A stretch of DNA of 64,000 nucleotides from an uncultured Aquimarina sp. (GTDB lineage: Bacteria; Bacteroidota; Bacteroidia; Flavobacteriales; Flavobacteriaceae), in assembly GCA_947498775.1 (NCBI GenBank), contig CANMLL010000020.1:1-64000 (forward strand). Direction: 5' to 3'. Under the pieces are notes generated by a model. It was not told where the DNA came from and did no database searches. It worked only from the letters and a program-made list of their open reading frames with translations. The position numbers and the translations under genes were made by a program. This document shows positions 34,323 through 43,856 of this stretch, piece by piece (within the stretch, counting starts at the first letter, position 1; each line of letters starts with the position of its first letter).

Positions 34323-36005
34323 ATGCAAGCTATAATTTTTGAAAATAAAACTCAATCCAAAGTTAACAAAAAACCATTTGTTGCTCCAACTCCTATTGTT
34401 CAAAAAAAACTAGCTATCGGGGCTTCTAATGATGCCTATGAGGTAGAGGCTGATCATGTTGCAGATCAAGTAGTAAATATGTCTGATACCCAAGTACAAA
34501 CTAAACCACAAACGGGATCCTTGATCCAGCGGAAATGCGCGGCTTGTGAACAAGAAGAAAAATTACAAATGAAACCTTTAGGAGATACAATCACACCTTT
34601 GGTTCAAAAATCTTCAATGTCGTCAGGAAATGAAAGTACTGCTTCAGAAGCTATTACAAATCAGATTAATAGTAGTAAAGGAGGAGGAAAAGGCATGGGG
34701 GCTTCAACCCAAAGCTATATGGAAAGCCGTTTTGGTACTGATTTCTCTGGAGTTAAAATTCACACCGATAGTAAAGCCGTACAACTTAGTCGTGATTTGA
34801 ATGCTCAGGCATTTACCGTGGGTAACGACATTTATTTTAATGAAGGTAAATATAATCCTGATAGTAATTCTGGGAAACATTTATTAGCTCATGAGTTGAC
34901 ACATACGATACAACAAAAAGGAATTCAAAAGAAAAGCATTCAACGGGAAATACATTCGGGACATGATGATAATGGACGGTATGCTTTTAATGATACAACA
35001 TGTGAGTTTGACTATCACCAAAATTGGTATTTTCAATTCAATGTACCTCTAAGTGATTCAGAGAAGACCAGATTAATGAACCTAGCAGCTACTCAAGTTC
35101 ATGATACATGGTCAGAACAATATCCATTGATCCCAGTTTCTCTTGCTGGTTTTATAAACTGTCCTTGTAAAATAAACGGGGTAAAAGTTTCTGTAAATAT
35201 TCACCCATCAGAAGGAGAAAGGGAAGGAAGAGGTATACAGGTAAGCATTTTGCCAAGTGTACGAGCATTTGTAAATCCTGTTTTTAGTACCATGTCTCTG
35301 CAGCAAACAGATTTTGCTGGATATACACATTCTACAACATCAGGACATCAGTATACGGTAGCTCATGAATTTGGTCATACAATTGATATTACAGATGAAT
35401 ATAATGGTTGGGCTGGATTTTTTGTTCCTTCGGTTCAAAGGGATGAACGAGCTATTATGAATAGTGGTAACCAAATTCGACCAAGACATTATCAGTATTT
35501 CGGAGATATGCTTTCTTTAGAAATTTTAGGTTGTAGATATAATCCTAATGGATTAAGACAGCCCGAAAGAGAAAATCCTGTTATAAGAGCGACAACATTA
35601 TCTGGTTTAACGTCTTATCAAGACGGAATGAATCTGTTTTCTCCAAATTCACGATATAATTTTGGATCAAACTATGATTTAAGAGTTTCAAATCAGAGGT
35701 TATTTGGACTGTTTTACCCTCAAATTGGTGGCGTTAGATTATGGAATCCTGATACAGGAAGTCAATCTGATTATGGGATTACGGCAGGTATAAGACTAGG
35801 TCAGATAGCACATCCCTTAGTTTTTAACTTAAGAACTGGTATCGTCACAAACCCCTTAAACCCATCATCAAGCTTAAGGATGCCAGTAAGTATACAAGCA
35901 GGGCTTAGATCATCTAATTATGAATTTGGAATTCATTATACACCAGTAGTTAATCTTTTAGATGGAGATGTCACCCATTTATTGGGAGCGGGTCTTAGAT
36001 TTTAA
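34323..36005 (+). CDS. eCIS cargo protein 2: DUF4157 leader plus metzincin-like protease domain
   Basis: 560 residues. The first 205 repeat the cargo-1 leader, including the CAAC knuckle and HELTH (H190). The middle domain (about 210-400) carries VAHEFGHTIDITDEY: H348, E349 and H352 form HExxH, and D358 stands where metzincins have the third ligand. The Gly usual at +7 is replaced by D355. A following IMNSGNQIRPRHYQYF looks like the Met-turn. The final 140 residues are beta-rich with repeated Gly/aromatic patterns and a terminal LGAGLRF, almost outer-membrane-barrel-like, which is odd for a cargo protein. The likely role is a zinc protease toxin or processing enzyme delivered by the particle; its target is unknown. 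Confidence 0.78.
   Translation: MQAIIFENKTQSKVNKKPFVAPTPIVQKKLAIGASNDAYEVEADHVADQVVNMSDTQVQTKPQTGSLIQRKCAACEQEEKLQMKPLGDTITPLVQKSSMSSGNESTASEAITNQINSSKGGGKGMGASTQSYMESRFGTDFSGVKIHTDSKAVQLSRDLNAQAFTVGNDIYFNEGKYNPDSNSGKHLLAHELTHTIQQKGIQKKSIQREIHSGHDDNGRYAFNDTTCEFDYHQNWYFQFNVPLSDSEKTRLMNLAATQVHDTWSEQYPLIPVSLAGFINCPCKINGVKVSVNIHPSEGEREGRGIQVSILPSVRAFVNPVFSTMSLQQTDFAGYTHSTTSGHQYTVAHEFGHTIDITDEYNGWAGFFVPSVQRDERAIMNSGNQIRPRHYQYFGDMLSLEILGCRYNPNGLRQPERENPVIRATTLSGLTSYQDGMNLFSPNSRYNFGSNYDLRVSNQRLFGLFYPQIGGVRLWNPDTGSQSDYGITAGIRLGQIAHPLVFNLRTGIVTNPLNPSSSLRMPVSIQAGLRSSNYEFGIHYTPVVNLLDGDVTHLLGAGLRF
34548..34750 (+). repeat. Cargo-leader direct repeat, copy 2
   Basis: Second copy of the 203-bp leader repeat described at 33397-33599. 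The high nucleotide identity, including silent positions, points to recent duplication or gene conversion rather than old paralogy. Confidence 0.9.
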
Positions 36006-36017
36006 ACTTTTTTTGAG

Positions 36018-36321
36018 ATGAATATAATGTCAAATGATACTATAACTGGATCAAAAACGAATTCTAAAAATACGTTTTTAAATCCGGTTATTATCCAAAA
36101 AAAACTAACTATAGGAACTTCAAATCAGGGCACCTCTGAAGCATCGAACGAAATAACTCAATAAATAAATATTGAAAAACTGGTGTAAAAGAGGTAGTAT
36201 ACTAGAAGGAAGCCCTCGTTCTCTTATAGAAGTAATTCCGGATAACCTAGAAGCTGAAACATGGTTTGGAAACAATAACCCTAGATTTTTACCTGAATAT
36301 ATCTTAACATCAATTTATTAA
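36018..36321 (+). pseudogene. Relic of a third DUF4157 cargo gene
   Basis: An ATG at 36018, 12 bp after cargo 2, opens a 48-codon frame ending at 36164. It contains PVIIQKKLTIGTSNQG and so matches the start of the cargo leader (IQKKLTIGAAND in cargo 1, VQKKLAIGASND in cargo 2). It then ends where the rest of the leader should be. One frame away, a second open stretch (36172-36321) encodes WCKRGSILEGSPRSLIEV and FGNNNPRFLPEYILTSIY before a stop, plausibly the tail of a former payload. The whole DUF4157 core is missing. The piece sits between cargo 2 and the ATPase gene. Confidence 0.7.
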
Positions 36322-36338
36322 CCTTAACTGTATTTATC

Positions 36339-37634
36339 ATGCCATTCAAAAAATTAAAACAATATATCATACAGCAGTGTAACGTAGATGACAAAGCTAC
36401 AGCTGTACCCATAGACTTCAGAAATACATTTTCTGAAATACTACAACGGGATACCACGCAAGAAGAAGCATTAATCATTTTACTTGCATTAGTTTCTCAC
36501 GTGACCCCTGGTTTCTATGATCAGATTATCAAAGAGCTACATCCCGATGGTGGTGAATTCCCCGAATGGGGAGGAGTAAAAGATGAACACTACCGGAGTA
36601 TGCAACCTACAGGAGAAACAATACAACACCTACTTGGTAGAGAAAATATACAAAAACGTTTACATCTTCAACATTACTTTCAGACCGAACACTGGTTTTA
36701 TAAAGAACAGCTATTATACATTGCCCCTGTAAAAGAAGGAATGCCTTTTATGAGCGGTAAAATTATTCTACCACCAGAGACTCTAAATCTATTGATGTAT
36801 GGTGAGGTTTTAAAACCAAGATTTGGCCCGGATTTTCCGGCCAAAGAATTAACGACATTGATGGATTGGGAAGATTTGATATTGAATGACAATACATTAT
36901 TACAAATTAACCAATTACGTCTATGGATAAAACACCAGCAAACACTTCGCAAAGATTGGGATATGGCCAAGCGCATTGCTCCGGGGTACAGAGCCCTGTT
37001 TTGTGGACCCTCGGGAACCGGTAAGACATTAACTGCTTCTCTTCTGGGGAAGGAGTTTAAGAAACCTGTTTATCGAATTGATTTGTCTCAAGTGGTTTCA
37101 AAATATATCGGTGAAACCGAAAAAAATCTGGAAAATATCTTTATTAGAGCCGAAAATAAAGATTGGATCCTGTTTTTTGATGAAGCAGATTCTCTTTTCG
37201 GAAAAAGAGCTACCACAAGATCTGCACAAGACCGATTTGCGAACCAAAGTGTTAGTTACTTATTACAACGGATCGAGAATTTTAACGGAGTCGTAATTTT
37301 GGCAAGTAATTATAAAAATAATATTGATCAAGCTTTTATTCGTAGATTTAATGCAATAATTCCATTTACAAAACCTAACGCTTCTGAAAGATTGCAATTA
37401 TGGAAGAAAAGTGTACCAAAAACGATAATCATAGAAGATGAGGTTTTACCTGAAATATCTAAAACATATGAATTAACGGGGGCTCAAATTGTAAATATCA
37501 TTGCATATTGCTGCCTTCAGGCTATAGAAAGAGAAGAAAAAACGATGGGAATCCAACATTTACTAGAAGGAATTAAGGTAGAGTTTCAGAAAGAAGAGAA
37601 AATTTTTAAATATAATGGTAAAATTGTAGTGTGA
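36339..37634 (+). CDS. eCIS AAA+ ATPase (Pvc15-like)
   Basis: 431-residue AAA+ ATPase. The N-terminal 190 residues are eCIS-specific. The ATPase core has Walker A GPSGTGKT at 223-230, Walker B ILFFDEAD with D281-E282, a sensor-1 region LASNYKNNID and an arginine-finger-like AFIRRFNA. Pvc15/Afp15 ATPases are needed for assembly or for loading cargo, and are classed with the classic AAA clade. Here the gene is last in the cluster, directly after the cargo genes, which fits a link to cargo handling. The start ATG at 36339 gives the expected length. Confidence 0.92.
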   Translation: MPFKKLKQYIIQQCNVDDKATAVPIDFRNTFSEILQRDTTQEEALIILLALVSHVTPGFYDQIIKELHPDGGEFPEWGGVKDEHYRSMQPTGETIQHLLGRENIQKRLHLQHYFQTEHWFYKEQLLYIAPVKEGMPFMSGKIILPPETLNLLMYGEVLKPRFGPDFPAKELTTLMDWEDLILNDNTLLQINQLRLWIKHQQTLRKDWDMAKRIAPGYRALFCGPSGTGKTLTASLLGKEFKKPVYRIDLSQVVSKYIGETEKNLENIFIRAENKDWILFFDEADSLFGKRATTRSAQDRFANQSVSYLLQRIENFNGVVILASNYKNNIDQAFIRRFNAIIPFTKPNASERLQLWKKSVPKTIIIEDEVLPEISKTYELTGAQIVNIIAYCCLQAIEREEKTMGIQHLLEGIKVEFQKEEKIFKYNGKIVV

Positions 37635-37783
37635 TATAGAAATATGATCGGTTGCGTTAGATAATAGGAAATGAAACCACGCTATTTTTTAATAATTTTA
37701 ACAAAAACTAAATTTTGGTATCCTATTTTTAGGAATATCATAATCATGCACTTTATGCAATATACTATTCATTCAAAGATTTT

Positions 37784-40021
37784 ATGATAAAGTTTTTGAT
37801 GTTTTTAATCGGTATTGGTTCGGTTTCGGTAGGCTGGACTCAAACAAATATCAGGGAAAAAAAATCTTTTGTAGTAGGGACTACTTCTGAAGAAATTAAT
37901 ATTGATGGCGACCTTAGCGAAAAGGTATGGGGTACATTAACCCCGGCCAAAGATTTTGTTCAGTATTTTCCCTCAGATTCATTGCCAGCAAAAGCACAAA
38001 CCGAGATTTATATGTGTACAGATAAGAAAAATCTGTACATAGGAATAAAGTGTTATGCTGAAGGAAATAACTGGATTGTAAACTCATTGCGAAGGGACTA
38101 TCGTGCAGGAGGTGCAGATAATATAACGTTGTTATTTGATACATTTGACGACGGAACCAATGCTCTTTATTTTGGTGTTAATCCTGAAGGAGTACTTAGA
38201 GAAGGTATTATTAGTAATGGAGGTAACGTAATTGCAGATTTTTCTACCTCGTGGGATAACAAATGGAGAGGTGAAGCCAAAAAGTATGATGGGTATTATA
38301 CTGCCGAATTAGAAATCCCCTTTAGTACCTTACGTTATCCAACACCTTCAAAGAAATGGGGGTTTTCAAGTTATCGATTTGACTCACAATCTAATGAGAT
38401 TAGTACATATTCTCGAACACCGCGCAATCAAATTTTGTTTACCTTGGCCTATCCTGCAGAAATGATTTGGGAAGAAGAACTAACCACAAAAAGTAGTGCT
38501 GTCTCTTTGATTCCTTTTGTGTCTTCTGGGTTTAATAAAGATTTTGAAGACGATACTCCGGCAGATGAATTCTTTGAAATAGGGGGTGATGCAAAAATTG
38601 CACTCACACCTGGACTTAACTTGGATTTAACGGTGAATCCAGATTTCTCTCAGGTAGAGGTAGATGAACAAATCACTAATTTGGATCGTTTTGAGATCTT
38701 TTTCCCGGAGCGAAGGCAATTCTTTCTAGAAAATGCAGATCTCTTTGGGCAGTTTGGTTTTTCGAATATTAATCCTTTCTTCTCAAGGCGTATAGGAGCC
38801 GATGAGGATGTTGTAACAGAAGATCTGGTACAGAATAGAATATATGGAGGCTTGCGGGTGAGTGGTAAACTAGATCCCAATACAAGGGTGGGTCTCTTAA
38901 ATATGCAAACAGCGGCTAGCAACGAACAAGGAATCCCAAGTGTTAATTATGGAGTAGCGGTAGTACAGCGTAAACTCTGGACCCGTTCTAATATTGGAAT
39001 TATTGCTGTAAATAAACAAGCTTTTAATTTAGAAGACCTGGATTTTGATATCGATACGCTGGATATCAATAGATACAACAGGATGGTCGGAGTGGATTTT
39101 AACTATGCTACCAGGGATAATACCTGGTTTGGAAAAACATTTGCACATACTACTTTTTCTCCGGATACTGATATGGCAATTGCTCAAGGGAGTACCTTAA
39201 ATTATAATACCAGAGAGTTTGGTGTATTGTGGAAACATGAATATGTAGATGAAGACTATAGCGCCGAAGTTGGTTTTGTTCCTCGAACAGATTATTTCAG
39301 AATTAATCCTGTGACCGAACTTCGATATTATCCTCAAAACGATTTTTTAAATAATCATACCTACCGAGCTGAAGCTGATATTTTTTGGCGACCAGGTTTC
39401 GGTAAAACAGATCACTTCTTTTCTGTAGGATGGGGAGGAGAGTTTACAGAAAGGGCTAGGTTTCAACTCAACCTTAATCACAACTATGTGTATCTTTTTG
39501 ACCCGTTTGACCCAACAGGCACAGATTCGCTAGAACTTGATGCCGATCAGGATTTCTCGTATGTCAGTTTCACAGGAAATTATAGAAGTGATAATCGTAA
39601 AGCATTTAGTTGGAGTATAAGTCCTTACATTGGAGAATATTTTAATGGTTGGCGATATGGCACTCGTGGTAGTTTCAATATTCGTTATCAACCTAAAGGT
39701 TCTTTTTCATTGAATTATGCGGTTAACGTTTTTGATTTACCCCATCTTGATGGCAGTAGAGAGACTTTTTTAATAAGTCCCAGAATTGATTATACCTTTT
39801 CAAAGAGCCTGTTTACTTCGCTATTTGTACAATACAATTCTCAAGATGATAATACCAATATCAATGCACGTATACAATGGCGGTTTGCTCCGGTTTCGGA
39901 CTTAATTTTGGTCTATACCGATAATTTCCTGACAGGAGAAGTTGATCCTCTGGATCGTTTTGCTTTTGATGTACGTACGCGTTCTATTGTGCTCAAGGTT
40001 ACGTATTGGCTTAATTTATAG
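37784..40021 (+). CDS. DUF5916 outer-membrane beta-barrel protein with N-terminal CBM9-like domain
   Basis: 745 residues with a signal peptide (MIKFLMFLIGIGSVSVGWTQ). Residues about 30-220 look like a carbohydrate-binding CBM9/DOMON-type domain (INIDGDLSEKVWGTL, KNLYIGIKCYA, YTAELEIPFSTLRY). Residues about 230-745 form the DUF5916 barrel (NPDFSQVEVDEQITNLDRFE, ERRQFFLENADLF; final strand VTYWLNL). The family is common in Bacteroidota outer membranes and is of unknown function. It lies after the eCIS locus but 149 bp away, with no sign that it belongs to it. It converges with the LytTR gene: the two stops are adjacent. Confidence 0.85.
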   Translation: MIKFLMFLIGIGSVSVGWTQTNIREKKSFVVGTTSEEINIDGDLSEKVWGTLTPAKDFVQYFPSDSLPAKAQTEIYMCTDKKNLYIGIKCYAEGNNWIVNSLRRDYRAGGADNITLLFDTFDDGTNALYFGVNPEGVLREGIISNGGNVIADFSTSWDNKWRGEAKKYDGYYTAELEIPFSTLRYPTPSKKWGFSSYRFDSQSNEISTYSRTPRNQILFTLAYPAEMIWEEELTTKSSAVSLIPFVSSGFNKDFEDDTPADEFFEIGGDAKIALTPGLNLDLTVNPDFSQVEVDEQITNLDRFEIFFPERRQFFLENADLFGQFGFSNINPFFSRRIGADEDVVTEDLVQNRIYGGLRVSGKLDPNTRVGLLNMQTAASNEQGIPSVNYGVAVVQRKLWTRSNIGIIAVNKQAFNLEDLDFDIDTLDINRYNRMVGVDFNYATRDNTWFGKTFAHTTFSPDTDMAIAQGSTLNYNTREFGVLWKHEYVDEDYSAEVGFVPRTDYFRINPVTELRYYPQNDFLNNHTYRAEADIFWRPGFGKTDHFFSVGWGGEFTERARFQLNLNHNYVYLFDPFDPTGTDSLELDADQDFSYVSFTGNYRSDNRKAFSWSISPYIGEYFNGWRYGTRGSFNIRYQPKGSFSLNYAVNVFDLPHLDGSRETFLISPRIDYTFSKSLFTSLFVQYNSQDDNTNINARIQWRFAPVSDLILVYTDNFLTGEVDPLDRFAFDVRTRSIVLKVTYWLNL

Positions 40022-40771
40022 TTACCTATGTAGACGATCTAAGATTTCCATAACCTCATTCTTTTTTCGTACAGATACAGGTATGTTTTCACCATTTTTC
40101 AACATGAGATATCCTCCATCGGTTTTAATAAAAGCGCTAATACATTGCAAATTGACCAAATGGCTTTGATGCACCCTTAAAAATTGATAATTTTTGAGCA
40201 TATCGGCAAAGTATTTTAAGGTCTTGGTTACAAAGATCTTTTGCCCATCCTGAATATAAAAAATGGTATTGTTACTATCAGATTCACATCTTATGATGTC
40301 GTCAAGACCAACAATAATGATCTTATCAAGAGTGTGTAATGATATTTTATCAGGCTTTTGCTCTGGTGCCGATAAGGTATCTTTTAAAATGTTAAGACGT
40401 TCTTTATTGGGTTGGATTTGCTGTTTTGCCTTTTCTATGGCTTGCGCTAGTTCTTGATTAGAATAGGGTTTCAATACATAGTCGATAGCTGCAAATTTAA
40501 AGGCTCTTATCGCGTATTCGTCACTAGCGGTAACAAAAATGATTTTTGATTTTAGTTCAGGAAAAATTTCTAATACGTCAAAACCAGTTCCGTCTCCAAG
40601 CATAATATCAAGAAATAAGATATCAGGTTCGGTGCTTCTTAAAGACTTTGCAGCTTCAACGACACTTTGAGCGGTATCAATAACTTTTATGTCTGGATGG
40701 TTGGCCTTCAGGTCACTTTTTAATAGTTGTAACGCATCTGGCATGTCTTCTACAATAATTGCTGTAAGCAT
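40022..40771 (-). CDS. LytTR-type response regulator
   Basis: 249 residues. The receiver domain (about 1-120) has the acidic pair E8-D9, phospho-acceptor D55 in ILFLDIML, a T/S switch region (FVTASDEYA) and Lys in LKPYSN. The LytTR DNA-binding domain (about 145-245) follows, with FLRVHQSHLVNL, ISAFIKTDGGYLML and PVSVRKKNEVM. LytTR regulators bind pairs of short direct repeats about two helical turns apart. It starts 8 bp after the sensor kinase stop, so the two form one transcription unit and almost certainly a phosphorelay pair. Confidence 0.92.
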   Translation of the reverse strand: MLTAIIVEDMPDALQLLKSDLKANHPDIKVIDTAQSVVEAAKSLRSTEPDILFLDIMLGDGTGFDVLEIFPELKSKIIFVTASDEYAIRAFKFAAIDYVLKPYSNQELAQAIEKAKQQIQPNKERLNILKDTLSAPEQKPDKISLHTLDKIIIVGLDDIIRCESDSNNTIFYIQDGQKIFVTKTLKYFADMLKNYQFLRVHQSHLVNLQCISAFIKTDGGYLMLKNGENIPVSVRKKNEVMEILDRLHR

Positions 40772-40779
40772 AATGTTTT

Positions 40780-43700
40780 TTAATAGTCGGTTTCTAATGG
40801 AATTTTGAAAGCTATTTGGGTTCCGGCAACTGTATTTCCATTATTAATAATCTCCTTAATATTCAATGAATCTTTTCCCGAAATAGATTCTAATCTTTCT
40901 CGGGTTACAGTTAATGCCATAGATTGATGATCGGTTTTTGTTTTTGTTTTTTGCGATTGAAAAATACCCTGCCCATTATCCAATACGGTACAATGTAAAA
41001 ACTCTTCTGTAGTATGAAATTGAATCTTTAACTCGCCATCTCTACTACCTTTCAAAATACCATGTCTAACGGCATTTTCTACAAAAGGTTGTATTAACAT
41101 TGGCGGAATTAATATTTCTTCGGGATCCAAATCAGAATCTATAGAAATTTCATAAGTAAATGGTTTACTGGCCATTAATTGTTCTATTTCTATATAATGT
41201 TTCAAAGTTTGTATCTCTTGGTCCAGGGTTATGCAATCTTTTCTAGAATTATACAAGGTTTCTCTTAACAACGTAGCAAAGGTGTTAATAGTACTATTCA
41301 TGCGCTTTGGATTATTGGTTCCCATTGCTTTTATTCCGTTAAGTGCATTAAAGATAAAATGCGGATTCATTTGCAAACGCAAAGCTTTTTGCTCTAATGA
41401 TAGTAAGTGATTTTGCATTTGTAAGCGCTCACGTTCTTCCTGGTTTTTTTGTTTTACTCTTCGGATATATGACAAAGCATACCCTCCTACAATAATCAAT
41501 ATAAGAGCTAATACCGCTAATTGAAACCATGCTTTTTTATAAATAGGGCTATCAATAAAAAACCGGAAAGTTACTAAATCACTTTCTTCCCATCTATAAT
41601 TTCTTGATTGCGCAGAGAAATAATGTGCTCCATAGGCAAGACCTGCCAGGTTTTGTTTATTCTCTGATGACCACGGGCTCCATTCAGAGTTATTTAATCG
41701 AAAACGGTATTGTATATCGTTTGGATGATCGAGATCCACAGTTTTGTAGCTAAACGATAATTCTGTTTGATTGGGGCGTAGTCGTAAAACATTATCGCTG
41801 TTCGCCCACTTGTTTAGGTTAATAGAATCTACACTGCGATAGGCTATCTCTACATCTTCAAAAAATAATCTGGGTTTGATAGTTGCCTTGGTGCTTTCTG
41901 TAGGTTTATATTTGGTGAGCCCATAGATGGCTCCAAACCAAAGGTTTCCTTTTTTGTCTTTGGTAACAGCATTAAGGCAGGTTTCTATTCCAAGAAAACC
42001 ATCATTTCGACCAAAATGAAAAATATCTACAATATCATTGGATTGGTTAAGTTCAATTTTATCAACTCCTCTTTCGCTCCCCGCCCACAAATTACCTTGA
42101 TCATCAAATATCATTTGATAGATATTATCAGAATAAGGTCTTTTTCTCCCTTTTAATTTTTTGACAGAAATATCATCAAGGTTCGACCACCATATTCCTC
42201 TACCCGCGGTACCGATAAAAATTTTGTTTTTATGAAATAGTAAGGTACTAATTGAGGTTTTTTGATTTAAAACGTTGCCCAGATGGTTAACTTGACTATT
42301 TTTAATATACCCTAAATGTCCATTTTGAGTTGCATACCATATTTTTCCAAGAGAATCTTGTCTCATATAGCTTATCTGCAAATCCTTAATACCACTTTTT
42401 CTGTTAAACTTCTTTTTTGTTGATAAGCGCTTTTCTTCGGCATTGTATTTAAACCGAATTATACCAGTAGAATAGGAGGCAGCCCATATCGTGTTTTTAT
42501 CTACAAGAACAGTTCTGATCCAATCCGATTGTAAACCATTGTCACTATCAATTACATGATTTGTAATTATTGTTTTTTGTATGGTATCAATTTTTACAAT
42601 CGAATCGTTTTTTGATTTTTTTATAGCGCTACTATCAATTATTATAGTATCTTTTTTTTTGATTTCTTTAAAAAGAATTCCTTTGCCGTCTGTTCCGGCC
42701 CAAATATTTCCTGATGCATCATTTGTAATGGTTTTGATTTTTACCTCAGATATACGTTCGTCTTGTTCTATATGGTGAATACCCAGAGAGTCTATCTTTA
42801 TAAGTCCCGCTTCAGAGTTAGATGCCCAGATTTCATTTTTGGTTGCGTGAATAGCATATACCCGATTACCTTTTAGACCAGTATTTTGATCATAATGTAT
42901 AAAGTTGTTTTGAAAATATTTATAGAACCCGCCTCCAGAAGTAGCAATCCATATATTAGATTGACGATCTAATATACTTTTCCTAATATGCGAAACAGCC
43001 AGCCCATTTTTACGATTTATATTTCTCAACCGTCTACGTTTGTCTCCATCTACAATACTGATTCCTTCATTATCTGTGGCAAACCATAATTCGTTATCAT
43101 TGTGTACAGAAACATTGGTTACCCGAAGAGGTTTTGAAATCCAATAATTACCATAAGATTTTGCATTTGTATTCAAGACCAAAATACCTTGATTAAAAGC
43201 GGCGGCAAAAACCTTGTCATTATAAAAAATTGCAGCTGTAAAATCATGAGCACTATGTCTTTCAATAATGCTGGCATTTTTATTAATCGCATTTAGTTTC
43301 CAAAGCCCTTTGTTGGTTGCCACCCAAAATAATTTACCATCAAAAACAATATCATTAATTATACTGGTGTTGATTTTTGAGTTTAATTTTACTTTTCTTA
43401 AACCAATGTCGTTTTCGTATATATAAATCCCAACATTGGTAGCTAGATACGTTTTGTTTTTTATTCTACAGATTTTATTAATTCTAGGCCCTTCAAGATT
43501 TATAAATTTATTTTTAGTTTTTATAGAAAGCCCTCCTTTAGTACCAATAAAAAGGCTGTCGTTTACAAAAGTGAGGGTATGAATATAATTAGATTGTAAT
43601 CCGTCGCCTTCATTCCATATCTTAAATTCTTCTCCATTAAATCTACAAAGTCCACCTCCTTGAGTCCCAAGCCATAAGTAGCCCACTTCATCTTGTACGA

Positions 43701-43833
43701 TATCATAAACTTGCGATTGAGGTAAACCATCTTCAAGAGTAAATGCCCTAAGTCTATTATTTTGCGCAAGTAAAGAACCGGTAGAGAACCATATCAGAAT
43801 AGGAAATAAAAATAGGAGCCGGTCTTTGTTCAT
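40780..43833 (-). CDS. Two-component-propeller sensor histidine kinase (LytS-like output)
   Basis: 1017 residues from MNKDRLLFLF, chosen because it directly precedes a signal peptide ending SLLAQ; the frame is open 22 codons upstream. About 14 regulator-propeller repeats fill residues 25-650 (typical units: DIVQDEVGYLWLGTQGG, DASGNIWAGTDGKG, DDQGNLWAGSERG). A Y_Y_Y domain follows (about 660-755), then one transmembrane helix (about 767-790) and a His_kinase/HATPase module with H825 in QMNPHFIFNALNG and N-box FVENAVRHG. The periplasmic propeller probably senses a glycan or other extracellular signal. It pairs with the LytTR regulator. Confidence 0.9.
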   Translation of the reverse strand: MNKDRLLFLFPILIWFSTGSLLAQNNRLRAFTLEDGLPQSQVYDIVQDEVGYLWLGTQGGGLCRFNGEEFKIWNEGDGLQSNYIHTLTFVNDSLFIGTKGGLSIKTKNKFINLEGPRINKICRIKNKTYLATNVGIYIYENDIGLRKVKLNSKINTSIINDIVFDGKLFWVATNKGLWKLNAINKNASIIERHSAHDFTAAIFYNDKVFAAAFNQGILVLNTNAKSYGNYWISKPLRVTNVSVHNDNELWFATDNEGISIVDGDKRRRLRNINRKNGLAVSHIRKSILDRQSNIWIATSGGGFYKYFQNNFIHYDQNTGLKGNRVYAIHATKNEIWASNSEAGLIKIDSLGIHHIEQDERISEVKIKTITNDASGNIWAGTDGKGILFKEIKKKDTIIIDSSAIKKSKNDSIVKIDTIQKTIITNHVIDSDNGLQSDWIRTVLVDKNTIWAASYSTGIIRFKYNAEEKRLSTKKKFNRKSGIKDLQISYMRQDSLGKIWYATQNGHLGYIKNSQVNHLGNVLNQKTSISTLLFHKNKIFIGTAGRGIWWSNLDDISVKKLKGRKRPYSDNIYQMIFDDQGNLWAGSERGVDKIELNQSNDIVDIFHFGRNDGFLGIETCLNAVTKDKKGNLWFGAIYGLTKYKPTESTKATIKPRLFFEDVEIAYRSVDSINLNKWANSDNVLRLRPNQTELSFSYKTVDLDHPNDIQYRFRLNNSEWSPWSSENKQNLAGLAYGAHYFSAQSRNYRWEESDLVTFRFFIDSPIYKKAWFQLAVLALILIIVGGYALSYIRRVKQKNQEERERLQMQNHLLSLEQKALRLQMNPHFIFNALNGIKAMGTNNPKRMNSTINTFATLLRETLYNSRKDCITLDQEIQTLKHYIEIEQLMASKPFTYEISIDSDLDPEEILIPPMLIQPFVENAVRHGILKGSRDGELKIQFHTTEEFLHCTVLDNGQGIFQSQKTKTKTDHQSMALTVTRERLESISGKDSLNIKEIINNGNTVAGTQIAFKIPLETDY

Positions 43834-43856
43834 TAAATAATACTTGAGGTTGAGAA

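Noticed and set aside
13922..37634. Prophage or type VI secretion system
   Set aside because: Tail-like genes are present, but no capsid, portal, terminase, integrase or replication gene lies in the window, and no TssJLM-type membrane complex. The AAA+ ATPase is Pvc15-like, not ClpV.
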